From: Enterococcus mundtii
GTDB taxonomy: Bacteria; Bacillota; Bacilli; Lactobacillales; Enterococcaceae
DNA length: 64,000 nt
Direction: 5' to 3'
Assembly: GCF_002947535.1 (NCBI RefSeq)
Contig: NZ_PUAP01000016.1
Location: 45,938-109,937, forward strand
Below, one piece after another: positions 37,893 through 46,741 of this stretch (position 1 is the first letter of the stretch; each line of letters starts with the position of its first letter). Made by a program: the position numbers and the translations under genes. The notes under the pieces were generated by a model that was not told where the DNA came from, did no database searches, and worked only from the letters and a program-made list of their open reading frames with translations.

Positions 37893-39218
37893 TTAATTTT
37901 TCTGCATCAGTAGATTTCCTGTCAATTCTGCTTGATCGAGCAAGACGACCCGAAGGCGTTTTTTTCCTTGAACTGCATCAAAGCTTAAACGTCCTCTTCT
38001 CCTGCGGATTCGTTTGAATTGAATCTCAGATAATCGCTTGCTGATTTCTTCGATAGGAAAATCAGCCAGAAACTTAGTCGGCAAGTAAATACGCAATGAA
38101 GTCAAATAGTCTTGATACGTTTCATCGGGTGCCTCGACATTCAAGTATTCACTGATGTAATAACTATAAGCGTCCACCCCATTATCTAACATGAATGTTG
38201 GATCGATCACTTTGTAACAGATCAACTGACTATGGCTTTCATCGACCCAAGGAAAAAATGCTTGACGATTAAGAACACCTCTCGCTCTTTTTTCTTTGTA
38301 ATCGTAAGTAGAAAAATCATAGCTTCTTGTGACGAAAAATGTTGCTTTCTTCTTTTCTGTCGGTTGCATCAAATGATTTTGATATTGGACAGTTTGTAAG
38401 GAATCTTGGGCGTAAGCATACTCGACATACGGCTCTTTCAATAAACCAACACCGTTGTCCCACGACAAATGATCAAACCCTAATTGATCCCGATAATACT
38501 GTTGGAATTTTAAATTCGCTTCACTTTGCCAACGAAATGGATCGCGATACAACTGGATACCAATTACTTGATTTTCATATTGCGTGATCTCTTCCACCTG
38601 TTGCACTTCCAAAAAAATCTCTTTAGGAATTAATCGATAATAATATTGACTATAATACATTTCCCAACAAGAAGTAAAACAACGCCCTTCCACGATCAGA
38701 TCATAACCGGGAAAATGGGTACAATCTACCTCGATCTGCCCATCACGTCCTTTGATTTTAGGTAACTGCTCGATCTTGTCGGCAGATTCAAATGACAAGC
38801 GTTCTTCAATTTCTCTAGTATTATGATACCAATATTCCTCAACACTCCTCATATATGCAAAAACGCCATTCTTTTGCATTTTTGTTTGAAGATAGTTTCG
38901 GATCACCGATTCATTTTTTTGAAAAACCTGCCATAAAAATTGATAATCAATTTGGAGATGATGATAGCCAAATTCAAAACGACAAGTGAAATCTTTTTCA
39001 TAGATCTCAAACCAACCGGTCTCTTTATCAGACTGGTCTTCTACCGCTTTTTTTAATTCAGAAAAGGTAAACGGTTCTTTCATATGACGAGAGGATTGAA
39101 AAAATTCAGGGGCAAGCAAGATACGAGTAAGCATGGACCAATCATAGGCTTCTTCTTTTTCGTTCGTAGGGTCCCTTGTCAAGACGATACGAAGCATCAT
39201 TTTTTCTTTTGACACCAT
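37893..39218 (-). CDS. Hypothetical protein, 441 residues, unrecognised
   Basis: I do not recognise this family. The protein appears soluble, with no signal peptide or membrane segment, and is rich in aromatic residues, especially tyrosine and tryptophan. Segments such as WEMYYSQYYYRLIPKEIF and DPFRWQSEANLKFQQYY are examples. It has an acidic N-terminal half and a strongly basic patch near the end (IQFKRIRRRRGRLSFD). The start is ATG at 39218, six bases after GAGAGGTG. An in-frame TTG 18 bases earlier is less likely. It is a monocistronic minus-strand gene, divergent from the small gene at 39345. Nothing around it points to a role. Confidence 0.7.
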   Translation of the reverse strand: MVSKEKMMLRIVLTRDPTNEKEEAYDWSMLTRILLAPEFFQSSRHMKEPFTFSELKKAVEDQSDKETGWFEIYEKDFTCRFEFGYHHLQIDYQFLWQVFQKNESVIRNYLQTKMQKNGVFAYMRSVEEYWYHNTREIEERLSFESADKIEQLPKIKGRDGQIEVDCTHFPGYDLIVEGRCFTSCWEMYYSQYYYRLIPKEIFLEVQQVEEITQYENQVIGIQLYRDPFRWQSEANLKFQQYYRDQLGFDHLSWDNGVGLLKEPYVEYAYAQDSLQTVQYQNHLMQPTEKKKATFFVTRSYDFSTYDYKEKRARGVLNRQAFFPWVDESHSQLICYKVIDPTFMLDNGVDAYSYYISEYLNVEAPDETYQDYLTSLRIYLPTKFLADFPIEEISKRLSEIQFKRIRRRRGRLSFDAVQGKKRLRVVLLDQAELTGNLLMQKN

Positions 39219-39344
39219 ACTTCTCACCTCTCTCAAATCTATTTATAATCAAATTATAACGAATAATAAAAAAAAACTAAAACTTTTCGTCTTATGCCAC
39301 TGAATGGTGGGTAACATGTTAAAATAAAAAGAGAGGTGATAAAC

Positions 39345-39494
39345 ATGGGATTGAAATTTGAGCGTACAGACAATTTAGACAAACTATTTGAATCTTTTGG
39401 CGTTGATCCGGAAAAAACAGCTGCTTCGAAAGAAGAGATCGACCGTTTTTTAAAACCAAAGAGTGACCCAAAAAAAGACAAAAAAAAGAAATAA
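39345..39494 (+). CDS. Small SPJ_0845-like protein, 49 residues
   Basis: This short gene starts MGLKFERTDNLDKLFESFG and ends in a lysine-rich tail (PKKDKKKK). It resembles a small conserved protein of streptococci and enterococci (SPJ_0845 family), recognised from the MGLKFxRxDxLxxLxxxFxVDPEK pattern. The start has a strong AGAGAGGTGAT site. An extended -10 (TGTTAAAAT, ~39318-39326) precedes it, and a bidirectional terminator follows. The function is unknown. It is divergent from the 441-residue gene and convergent with ysxC. Confidence 0.75.
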   Translation: MGLKFERTDNLDKLFESFGVDPEKTAASKEEIDRFLKPKSDPKKDKKKK

Positions 39495-39500
39495 ACAAAA

Positions 39501-39556
39501 AAGACTTGATGCCTTAGCTTTTGAAAGTTCGCCTTTCAATCTAAGTATCAAGTCTT
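39501..39556. terminator. Bidirectional terminator between small gene and ysxC
   Basis: AAGACTTGAT ... CCTTAG pairs with CTAAG.ATCAAGTCTT, and an inner GAAAG/CTTTC stem caps it. A/T-rich flanks on both sides fit termination of the plus-strand small gene and the minus-strand ysxC. Confidence 0.75.
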
Positions 39557-39562
39557 ATTTGT

Positions 39563-40150
39563 TTACTCACTGATCGCGTCTTCGATGGCTTTCCAGGCTT
39601 CTTCTTTTCCTTGTTTGGTTACAGAAGAAAATAAAATGAACGTATCATTACGATCGAAATTCAATGCTTTTTTGATTTCGCTTTCGTGTTTGTTCCATTT
39701 TCCACGTGGGATCTTATCTGCCTTTGTCGCAACCACGATCACTGGGATATCATAGTATTTCAAGAATTCATACATTTGGATATCTTCTTGTGATGGTTTA
39801 TGGCGAACATCTACCAGTGATACAACTGCTTTTAATTGTTCTCTAGAGGTCAAATAAGTTTCGATCATCTGTCCCCACTTCGCACGCTCTGTTTTGGAAA
39901 CTTTCGCGTAACCATATCCTGGAACATCGACAAAATGCAGGGCATTTTCAATCAGATAAAAATTCAATGTTTGCGTTTTTCCTGGTTTACCTGATGTACG
40001 AGCGAGATTCTTGCGATCGATCAGCGTATTGATAAAGGAAGATTTCCCGACATTTGAGCGACCTGCTAAGGCAATCTCTGGTAAATCTGTTTCTGGATAT
40101 TGTTTCGGTGCAACGGCACTGATCACGATATCCGCATGATGGACTTTCAT
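39563..40150 (-). CDS. ysxC: Ribosome-biogenesis GTP-binding protein YsxC/EngB
   Basis: The 195-residue TRAFAC GTPase has the P-loop [10 protein letters not shown]2/G3 elements TLNFYLI and [10 protein letters not shown]4 as TKAD, and the C-terminal SS(V/T) G5 region. It assists 50S ribosomal subunit assembly and is essential in many Firmicutes. The frame opens at 40186, but AAGGAG lies nine bases before the ATG at 40150, and that start matches the family's M-x-V-x-x-A-D beginning. It follows clpX, an association common in Firmicutes. Confidence 0.95.
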   Translation of the reverse strand: MKVHHADIVISAVAPKQYPETDLPEIALAGRSNVGKSSFINTLIDRKNLARTSGKPGKTQTLNFYLIENALHFVDVPGYGYAKVSKTERAKWGQMIETYLTSREQLKAVVSLVDVRHKPSQEDIQMYEFLKYYDIPVIVVATKADKIPRGKWNKHESEIKKALNFDRNDTFILFSSVTKQGKEEAWKAIEDAISE

Positions 40151-40206
40151 ATGCTCTCTCTCCTTCAAAACGGTAAAGCGGATCATTCCCCGCTTTCTTC
40201 GACAGA

Positions 40207-40260
40207 ATGAAAAGGAGTAGTCGAAAAAGCTTCTAAAACTTTCACGACTGCTCCTTTCAT
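40207..40260 (-). terminator. Large hairpin between clpX and ysxC
   Basis: ATGAAA.GGAGTAGTCG pairs with CGACTGCTCCTTTCAT over ~16 bp, immediately after the clpX stop. No T-run follows on the minus strand, so it may protect the clpX mRNA end or act as a weak attenuator before ysxC. Confidence 0.4.
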
Positions 40261-40261
40261 T

Positions 40262-41509
40262 TTATCCCGCTTTTTTTTCTGAGTCTTTGTAAATAACTGT
40301 TGGTTTACCGGTAAGTTCGGCTGCTTCTTTTGTAATGATCACTTTTTCGATCGTTTCATCAGAAGGAATGTCAAACATGACATCCATCATGATCTCTTCG
40401 ATGATCGAACGTAAACCACGTGCACCAGTATTGCGCTCAATTGCTTTTTTCGCAATGGCTTTTAGTGCTTCTGGTTCAAATTCTAAAGCAGTGTCATCTA
40501 GTGAAAGTAATTTTTGGTATTGTTTCACTAATGCATTTTTCGGTTCCGTCAAGATACGAACTAAATCGTCGGTTGTTAGTTTTTCTAACGCAGCCATTAC
40601 AGGTAAGCGTCCGATAAACTCTGGGATCAAGCCGAATTTCAATAGATCTTCAGGAATGATATGTTGCATGACACTTTCATTTTCTGAAAGTTTTTGGTTT
40701 TGTGTACCGAAACCAATCGTTTTCTCGCCCATACGATTTTTTACGATTGTTTCGATGCCATCAAACGCACCACCGACAATGAACAACACATTCGTCGTAT
40801 CGATTTGGATGAATTCTTGGTGAGGATGTTTGCGTCCACCTTGTGGCGGCACACTAGCAACTGTTCCTTCCAAGATTTTCAGTAAGGCTTGTTGTACGCC
40901 TTCACCTGATACATCGCGCGTGATCGATACATTTTCGCTTTTACGTGCAATTTTGTCGATCTCATCGATGTAGATGATTCCTTTTTCCGCACGTTCAACG
41001 TTGTAATCAGCAGATTGCAAGAGTTTCAATAGGATATTTTCTACGTCTTCACCTACATAACCGGCTTCTGTCAAACTTGTTGCATCGGCAATGGCAAATG
41101 GCACATTCAATGTTTTTGCTAATGTTTGTGCCAAGAATGTTTTACCTGAACCAGTCGGACCGATCAAACAGATATTGCTTTTTTGCAATTCGACATCATC
41201 GTTGTCTTGTGCTTCTTGATTGACACGCTTATAGTGATTGTAAACAGCTACCGCCAATGAACGTTTTGCACGTTCTTGCCCAATCACATAATTATCCAAT
41301 ACTTCAAGAATCTCAGAAGGTTTTGGTACTTCAGTAAACTCTCGTACTGCTTCTTCGTAAAATTCTTCATCAATGATTTCTTTACATAGGTCGATACATT
41401 CGTTACAGATGTAGACCCCCGGACCTGCTACGATTTTCTTTACTTCTTCCTGTGTTTTGCCACAAAAAGAACAGCGTACAGTCTCATTACCACTTGGATT
41501 ATCATACAT
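40262..41509 (-). CDS. clpX: ATP-dependent Clp protease ATP-binding subunit ClpX
   Basis: The 415-residue AAA+ unfoldase has the N-terminal C4 zinc finger (CSFCGKTQ ... CNECIDLC), Walker A GPTGSGKT, Walker [10 protein letters not shown] and the IGF loop (TIGFGTQ) that docks ClpP. A sensor arginine is in GARGLRS. It feeds substrates to ClpP. The start is ATG at 41509 with AAGGGGTG six bases upstream, and the in-frame GTG at 41518 lies inside that site. It is downstream of tig and upstream of ysxC, the usual order. Confidence 0.97.
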   Translation of the reverse strand: MYDNPSGNETVRCSFCGKTQEEVKKIVAGPGVYICNECIDLCKEIIDEEFYEEAVREFTEVPKPSEILEVLDNYVIGQERAKRSLAVAVYNHYKRVNQEAQDNDDVELQKSNICLIGPTGSGKTFLAQTLAKTLNVPFAIADATSLTEAGYVGEDVENILLKLLQSADYNVERAEKGIIYIDEIDKIARKSENVSITRDVSGEGVQQALLKILEGTVASVPPQGGRKHPHQEFIQIDTTNVLFIVGGAFDGIETIVKNRMGEKTIGFGTQNQKLSENESVMQHIIPEDLLKFGLIPEFIGRLPVMAALEKLTTDDLVRILTEPKNALVKQYQKLLSLDDTALEFEPEALKAIAKKAIERNTGARGLRSIIEEIMMDVMFDIPSDETIEKVIITKEAAELTGKPTVIYKDSEKKAG

Positions 41510-41621
41510 GGTCTTCACCCCTTAACTTGCGTTGCTTCGCAAGAAACTATCAAAGACTTTACAGTCTTTCCCTATCATACCATAATTTAAAAAAAAGCAA
41601 AAGTATCAATGGAGTTTGAAA

Positions 41622-41668
41622 CAAAATGAAAGAGTCTAGGCTTCATTTAAGCGCCTGGACTCTTTCAT
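41622..41668 (-). terminator. Terminator of tig
   Basis: ATGAAAGAGTC.AGGC pairs with GC.CCTGGACTCTTTCAT. The minus strand continues TTTTGTTTC. It lies between the tig stop and clpX, so clpX is probably transcribed mainly from its own start. Confidence 0.8.
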
Positions 41669-41696
41669 GTAGATGCAGGTAAACTATTTTGGTGGC

Positions 41697-42983
41697 TTAT
41701 TCTGCTTCTTTTGCTGTACTTGTGATCAATTCGATCGCTTTTTTCATGATTACATCATGTTTTAGCATATCTTCTGTCAATACACGTTTGATTTGATCAA
41801 TCGGCATGTTGTAAGTTTCTGCTAATTCTTGGATCTCTGCAGTGATTTCTTCTTCTGTGGCATCTAAGTTTTCAGCAGCTGCTACAGCTTCGATCACAAG
41901 GTTTGTTTTTGTACGCATTTCTGCTTCTTCTTCAAACTGTTTGTGCAAGTCTTCTTCTGTTGAACCAGTTAATTGGTAGTACATTTCTGGTGAGATTCCT
42001 TGACGTTGCATGTTGTTCAAGAATTCGTCCATTGAACGGTGAACTTCATCATGGACCATGACATGTGGAAGATCAACGATTTCCGCATTTTCGACTGCTA
42101 GTTTGATTGCTGCTTCATCTTTTGCATCTTCTGCAGCTTTTTCTTTTGCTTCAGTCAATTCTTTCATGTATTTTTCTTTTAATTCTGCTAATGTAGACAC
42201 TTCATCATCAACATCTTTTGCGAATTCATCATCTAATTCAGGAACTTCTTTTGTTTTCACTTCGTGGATCGTTACTTTGAAGACTGCTTCTTTACCAGCA
42301 AGATCTTCTGCTTGATAATCTTCTGGGAATGTCACAGTAACGTCTAAGTTTTCGCCTGATTTGTGGCCAACTAATTGCTCTTCAAAACCAGGAATGAATG
42401 AACCTGATCCTAATTCAAGTGAATGGTTTTCGCCTTTTCCGCCTTCGAATGCTTCATCGTTGATGAAACCTTCAAAATCGATAACGACAGTGTCGCCATT
42501 TTCAGCTGCTGCATCTTCTTTGATGACTAATTCAGCTTGTGCTTCTTGTTCACGTTTGATGCGTTCTTCAACGTCTGCTTCTGTTACTTCACGGTCTTGT
42601 TTTTCAACCACTAAGTCTTTGTAGTCACCTAATTTAACTTCAGGTTTTACAGTTACTTCTGCTGTGATCGTCCAATCTTGACCTTTTTCCATACTTGCTA
42701 CATCGATCTTAGGTTGTGAAACTGGATCGATCGCTGCTTCTTTAACAGCTGCTTCATATGCTTCAGGTAATACAGCGTTCAATGCATCTTCGTACAATGC
42801 TTCTTCTCCGTACATACGGTTGAATACTTGACGAGATACTTTTCCTTTACGGAATCCAGGAACGTTCAAGTTTCCTTTTACTTTATTAAAGGCAGTTGTC
42901 AATCCTTTTTGGATTTGATCTTGCCCGATCGTAAATGTTAAAACACCATCATTTGTGCCTTTTTTTTCGAATGTTGCAGTCAT
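41697..42983 (-). CDS. tig: Trigger factor, ribosome-associated chaperone
   Basis: The 428-residue prolyl isomerase and chaperone has the ribosome-binding N-domain with signature [12 protein letters not shown]. The FKBP-type PPIase domain is at ~150-245 ([20 protein letters not shown]), followed by a long helical C-terminal domain. It meets nascent chains at the ribosome exit. The ATG follows GGAGGGAAATAA, and a well-formed promoter lies upstream. Length is normal. Confidence 0.97.
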   Translation of the reverse strand: MTATFEKKGTNDGVLTFTIGQDQIQKGLTTAFNKVKGNLNVPGFRKGKVSRQVFNRMYGEEALYEDALNAVLPEAYEAAVKEAAIDPVSQPKIDVASMEKGQDWTITAEVTVKPEVKLGDYKDLVVEKQDREVTEADVEERIKREQEAQAELVIKEDAAAENGDTVVIDFEGFINDEAFEGGKGENHSLELGSGSFIPGFEEQLVGHKSGENLDVTVTFPEDYQAEDLAGKEAVFKVTIHEVKTKEVPELDDEFAKDVDDEVSTLAELKEKYMKELTEAKEKAAEDAKDEAAIKLAVENAEIVDLPHVMVHDEVHRSMDEFLNNMQRQGISPEMYYQLTGSTEEDLHKQFEEEAEMRTKTNLVIEAVAAAENLDATEEEITAEIQELAETYNMPIDQIKRVLTEDMLKHDVIMKKAIELITSTAKEAE

Positions 42984-43046
42984 TTATTTCCCTCCGAGTT
43001 TAGAAATTCATTTGATACATCAAAAACGTTTCATGCATACCTTTAA

Positions 43047-43075
43047 ATAGTACACTAACCCTTCCAAATTGTAAA
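43047..43075 (-). promoter_or_regulatory. Promoter of tig
   Basis: On the minus strand TTTACA (43075-43070), a 17-base spacer and TACTAT (43052-43047) stand 64 bases before the tig start. The leader contains a TTGATACATCAA palindrome. Confidence 0.65.
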
Positions 43076-43134
43076 CATATTGAACGAGGGGAATCCACGT
43101 TTTTCATGACTTTTTTATCTTTTTCTCTGTTTTT

Positions 43135-44070
43135 TTACGTATTGAATAATAATAGTTCTGTCATTATTTTATTTCTTTTTTCTGTGAATTCATATTGTTC
43201 AGACGCTGAAAGATCCTCACAGGGCTGACCCGTATAGGTTGCTACTGTTTGTTTGAACCATTTGTCAAGATTCCCGATATAGCTATCATAGATCGGATAA
43301 ACGATCGCTGATTGCATCGTAAACTCTTCTTTTAAGTTCTCACTCATCAAGGCATCTTCTCGCTCATAGGCTTCCGCCAATTGTTTGATCCGTTGATAGG
43401 AAGTTTGCTCTTCTGGACGGACCATTTTCTTTGGTATAACTTCGACCAATTCTTCCTCGATCGTCAAATATGCAATCGGTGCTGATTCTTTCACTTGAAC
43501 GAGCGACTCAAGCAACTTAGCCCGTACAAGAACATGGACCGTTTTTAGCACGATCAACTTTTTAGCGGTCTGGATAAATTCGTGGTATGGTAGTTGCTCG
43601 ATTTCTTGGATATAACTCAACTGAGTAGTTGGTTTTTCAAAAGGTAATTTTTCGACCAGTTGATAGATTTCGCGAATCTTCTGTCGTTGCATCTGTCCGA
43701 CTAATTCTTCTGATTGCTGGATTTTTAGCAAGACTGCTTGTTCAAAATCTTCTGGAAAGTCTGCACTTGCAATCAATTTTCGTGCATATAAAAAATCCTT
43801 TGCTGTAATCAGCAAATCAAAGTAAAAAGCAGCCAATTCTTCATTCATTAAGTATTGTTTCTCATGCAAAAGCGCTTGATGGAGTGCTTCTTGCCACATA
43901 TCCAGTTCTGATAGTGCCAACACGTACAATGTGTTCGCTTCAAATGTTGCTTCAAGTTCATATGCACGCTCAAACAGTTCTTTTGCTTGATTGTACTGAT
44001 GTTCTGTTAATGCCTGTTGGCCAATACGCATCAAATTGTCGTATTTATCAGGAAAATCGATCGGTCTCAC
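43135..44070 (-). CDS. TPR-repeat protein, unknown role
   Basis: The 311-residue soluble protein begins with two to three tetratricopeptide repeats (MRIGQQALTEHQYNQAKELFERAYEL and the following ~35-residue units). A mainly helical remainder contains a region around EELVEVIPKKMVRPEEQTSYQR. Similar TPR proteins are found near tig in related lactic acid bacteria, but no function is known to me. It lies upstream of tig in transcription direction, 150 bases apart, and downstream of the RDD gene. Confidence 0.7.
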   Translation of the reverse strand: MRPIDFPDKYDNLMRIGQQALTEHQYNQAKELFERAYELEATFEANTLYVLALSELDMWQEALHQALLHEKQYLMNEELAAFYFDLLITAKDFLYARKLIASADFPEDFEQAVLLKIQQSEELVGQMQRQKIREIYQLVEKLPFEKPTTQLSYIQEIEQLPYHEFIQTAKKLIVLKTVHVLVRAKLLESLVQVKESAPIAYLTIEEELVEVIPKKMVRPEEQTSYQRIKQLAEAYEREDALMSENLKEEFTMQSAIVYPIYDSYIGNLDKWFKQTVATYTGQPCEDLSASEQYEFTEKRNKIMTELLLFNT

Positions 44071-44159
44071 TTAGGTTCTTCCCTTCACTGTTTAATCATT
44101 TGTCTGACACGACTTATTGAACAATAACCAATATTCAGCCATTTTCTCTACGTAAAGAA

Positions 44160-45020
44160 TCAAGCATTCATCTCTTGATTAAATGCTTTGATCATATTGA
44201 TCGTTACCACACTCGTATTTGAAAAATAATCACCGATGTGTTGCTTTTTCTTGCTAAAGATGACTGGGAGATAGCCGACAAAAAGTAACGGAAATCTCAA
44301 AATGAAGCGGCAAGCCCCCTCACGGACTAGTACCGTACTCCAAGATAATTCTTCTTCATCAAAACTGATCACTCGAATACCAAAGATCATTTTTCCGATC
44401 GTCTGTCCATGATTCCATTTCGTCAATAAAATAAAATACGCTAAATAAGCGATCAATGACAAACTACCGTAGATGCTTAAATAAGAATCGGACACTTGAA
44501 GCCATCCAAGGTTCACTGCGATACCTAACGTTAAGCGGCTGATCGACCCGATACAAATCAAATCAATCAAAAACGCAGCGAAGCGGACCCAAAAACCGGC
44601 AAAGAAATAATAAGGAAAGCGATTGATACTTGGTTCATCGGTTTTCTGCTCTATATATTTTTTCCATTTTTTCTGATTTTCTTTGATCTCAGTTGCTGAC
44701 AAAGGTTTTTCTTCGAAAGAACTCAGCACCTTTTGAGAAAACCCCGGATCTGGTCCTACAGCCGGTTGATCTTTTTTTGCTTGTGTTTCAGACTCAAGCT
44801 CTTCACGTGAGCTAGTGTTTGATCTAACCGGATTTTCATCTTTAGCAGCAACTGAAGCGTCTACTGTTTCTTGGTTTCTATTCGTAAGATCTGCTAATTT
44901 ATTTTCTTCTACTTTAAAAACTTGTTCAGATGATGACGCCGTATTTTCTGCTACTTTCGGTTCCTCATTGGTCTTTGGTCGTTCTTCGAGTGGAGATGTG
45001 TTCGTTGATTTCTCATTCAT
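44160..45020 (-). CDS. RDD-family membrane protein with long disordered N-terminus
   Basis: The 286-residue protein has ~125 residues rich in Ser, Glu, Lys and Asn (TEEPKV-, SSREELESETQAKK-like) and without hydrophobic segments. An RDD domain follows with three or more membrane helices (FWVRFAAFLIDLICIGS ... NHGQTIGKMIFGIRVISF). The conserved R and D residues of the family are present in VRFAAFLIDL. RDD proteins are often linked to transport, but the role is unknown. It starts two bases after the sppA stop, so both are co-transcribed. The long cytoplasmic tail is more than usual for the family. Confidence 0.82.
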   Translation of the reverse strand: MNEKSTNTSPLEERPKTNEEPKVAENTASSSEQVFKVEENKLADLTNRNQETVDASVAAKDENPVRSNTSSREELESETQAKKDQPAVGPDPGFSQKVLSSFEEKPLSATEIKENQKKWKKYIEQKTDEPSINRFPYYFFAGFWVRFAAFLIDLICIGSISRLTLGIAVNLGWLQVSDSYLSIYGSLSLIAYLAYFILLTKWNHGQTIGKMIFGIRVISFDEEELSWSTVLVREGACRFILRFPLLFVGYLPVIFSKKKQHIGDYFSNTSVVTINMIKAFNQEMNA

Positions 45021-45022
45021 GC

Positions 45023-46048
45023 TTACTCACCTCCATATAGATACATTGCTCTTGGAGAGTCTGCTGTTCCTAAACTTTCAAGTAATGACAAGATCTGACT
45101 TGTTTCAGAAGCTTGCAACCCTTGTAATTCTGCTAATTTCGCACCAAACCAAGTATTGCCAAATCCAGTTGAACTTGTTGAATATTCGACCAACTCAGCA
45201 TCTTTTAGATCAAGATCTTCTCTCATCGCTGCTAAAGCATCTGTTGGATAACCGATTTCGTCCACCAAACCTGCTTCTTTCGCTTGTACACCGTCGTAAA
45301 TACGACCATCTGCGACTTTTTTCACTTCATCTTCTGATTTGTTTCTACCTTCACTAACAACTTTGACAAAACGATTATAAGCATTGTCGATATAAGCTTG
45401 CAATACAGCATGATCTTGCTCAGTTTCAGGTCGAGTCGCTGAACCCATATCTTTTAGTGCACCACTTTTTACGGTTGTATCTTCGACACCGATTTTTTCA
45501 AGCAAGCCTGAATAGTTGAGTCCAGACATGATCACACCGATTGAACCAGTCACTGTTTCTTCCGTTGCAAAGATTTTATCGGCTTGTGCAGAAATATAGT
45601 AACCACCACTAGCAGCCATATTTTTCATGCTGACATACATCGGTAAGTCACGTTCTGTTCGGACCTCGTTTAGTAAGTTGGCAATTTCTGCACTTTCATA
45701 AACACCGCCACCAGGAGAATTGACTTCCAAGAAAATCCCACTGACACGTTCATCGGCTTCGATTGCTTCAATTTGTTTCAAGAAATCTTCATGATTATAA
45801 CTCTCAGTAGCAAATAGACCAGAAGAGCCTCCACTTGCTATGGCGCCATCAACAGTCAATTTTGCGATTCTTCCCATGCCACTGCCTTCTTCAAGTACGA
45901 CCGGTGACATTTCATCGTCTCCATATAACCAACTATTGATGTTGCCCATTTGTACTTCTTCTTGTGGTTGGGTCAAACTAGAAGATACCAACGAAACAAC
46001 CAATAAGCCGGCAGCAATCAGTACTGCTATCCAACGTTTCTTATTCAT
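45023..46048 (-). CDS. sppA: Signal peptide peptidase SppA
   Basis: The 341-residue S49-family serine protease is anchored by an N-terminal membrane helix (residues ~6-25). The catalytic domain includes FLEVNSPGGGVYESAEI, the ASGGYYIS segment and the nucleophilic serine in VTGSIGVIMSG, with the catalytic lysine further on in VVSEGRNKSEDEV. It degrades signal peptides left in the membrane and contributes to resistance to antimicrobial peptides in Bacillus and Enterococcus relatives. The RDD gene follows directly, similar to arrangements in other Firmicutes. Confidence 0.93.
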   Translation of the reverse strand: MNKKRWIAVLIAAGLLVVSLVSSSLTQPQEEVQMGNINSWLYGDDEMSPVVLEEGSGMGRIAKLTVDGAIASGGSSGLFATESYNHEDFLKQIEAIEADERVSGIFLEVNSPGGGVYESAEIANLLNEVRTERDLPMYVSMKNMAASGGYYISAQADKIFATEETVTGSIGVIMSGLNYSGLLEKIGVEDTTVKSGALKDMGSATRPETEQDHAVLQAYIDNAYNRFVKVVSEGRNKSEDEVKKVADGRIYDGVQAKEAGLVDEIGYPTDALAAMREDLDLKDAELVEYSTSSTGFGNTWFGAKLAELQGLQASETSQILSLLESLGTADSPRAMYLYGGE

Positions 46049-46059
46049 TTTACACTCTC

Positions 46060-46350
46060 CTAATATAGATTTCTAATCACGATCACCGCTTCAGAACCAG
46101 GTGTCGCATTCATCTTTTCTGCTTTTTCTTCAAGGGTGTAACCAGTAAACTGTTCGTGGGTCAATTCATCTTCAACGACAAACTGTTGCGCATGTTCGAT
46201 TTCGAACGCATCAGGGGCGATTTCTTGGATACTGTCCCATCCGGTATCCAAAAAGATTTTAGTGTCATCCGTCACGTGTTCTGTTTTTTCAAATGCTGCA
46301 ATTTGTTTTTTTAACATCCCCAACGTCATGATTTCTATCTTCTCTTCCAT
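46060..46350 (-). CDS. Small hypothetical protein, 96 residues
   Basis: This acidic soluble protein has no signal peptide or membrane segment. Its sequence (MTLGMLKKQIAAFEKTEHV, then TKIFLDTGWDSIQEI and GSEAVIVIRNLY) suggests a mixed alpha/beta fold ending in a hydrophobic strand. I do not recognise the family. The start at 46350 is supported by GGAGG seven bases upstream. It is 11 bases before sppA and probably leads the sppA-RDD transcript. Confidence 0.75.
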   Translation of the reverse strand: MEEKIEIMTLGMLKKQIAAFEKTEHVTDDTKIFLDTGWDSIQEIAPDAFEIEHAQQFVVEDELTHEQFTGYTLEEKAEKMNATPGSEAVIVIRNLY

Positions 46351-46475
46351 CTTTCATCCTCCTTCTATCTATAATTATTGTACCGAACTCAAAGAAAAGA
46401 TGATAGTCGAATTTGATAATTTTCTTTCGTTCATCCCAATTAGATATATACCAATTTAATTTTTTATCTTTTTTA

Positions 46476-46505
46476 TTGACAAACCTCACACATTAACGTT
46501 ATGAT
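46476..46505 (+). promoter_or_regulatory. Promoter of glmS
   Basis: TTGACA at 46476-46481 and TATGAT at 46500-46505 are separated by 18 bases, directly before the ribozyme leader. The fit to a sigma-A promoter is good. Confidence 0.75.
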
Positions 46506-46544
46506 TTTAGATGTTTCCAAAGAAAATAATAACGGGAGGATAAT

Positions 46545-46725
46545 TAGACCAATACGGAATAGCGCCAGGTCTGTTTTAACAGATGACGAGGAGAGGGTTG
46601 ATCGAAGGATTCGGCGGATGGCCCTAGGGACTGCACCCTAAAAAGAAACACAAAAACTATCTGTGAAGGTAGAACAAAAGGTTTCTTACGCAGTTGGAAA
46701 CGCTAATATCAAGTTTATAACAGAA
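46545..46725 (+). ncRNA. glmS self-cleaving ribozyme riboswitch
   Basis: The leader of glmS contains the conserved glmS ribozyme segments in order: AGCGCC at the cleavage site, TGACGAGGA, ATCGAAGGATTCGGCGGATG and GGCCCTAGGGACTGCACCC. The predicted cut is between A46561 and G46562. Glucosamine 6-phosphate acts as cofactor, and the cleaved mRNA is degraded, lowering glmS expression when product is plentiful. The distal stems (to ~46700) are inferred from the known fold, and the ends are approximate. Confidence 0.95.
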
Positions 46726-46741
46726 AGTAGGATGTTTTTTT

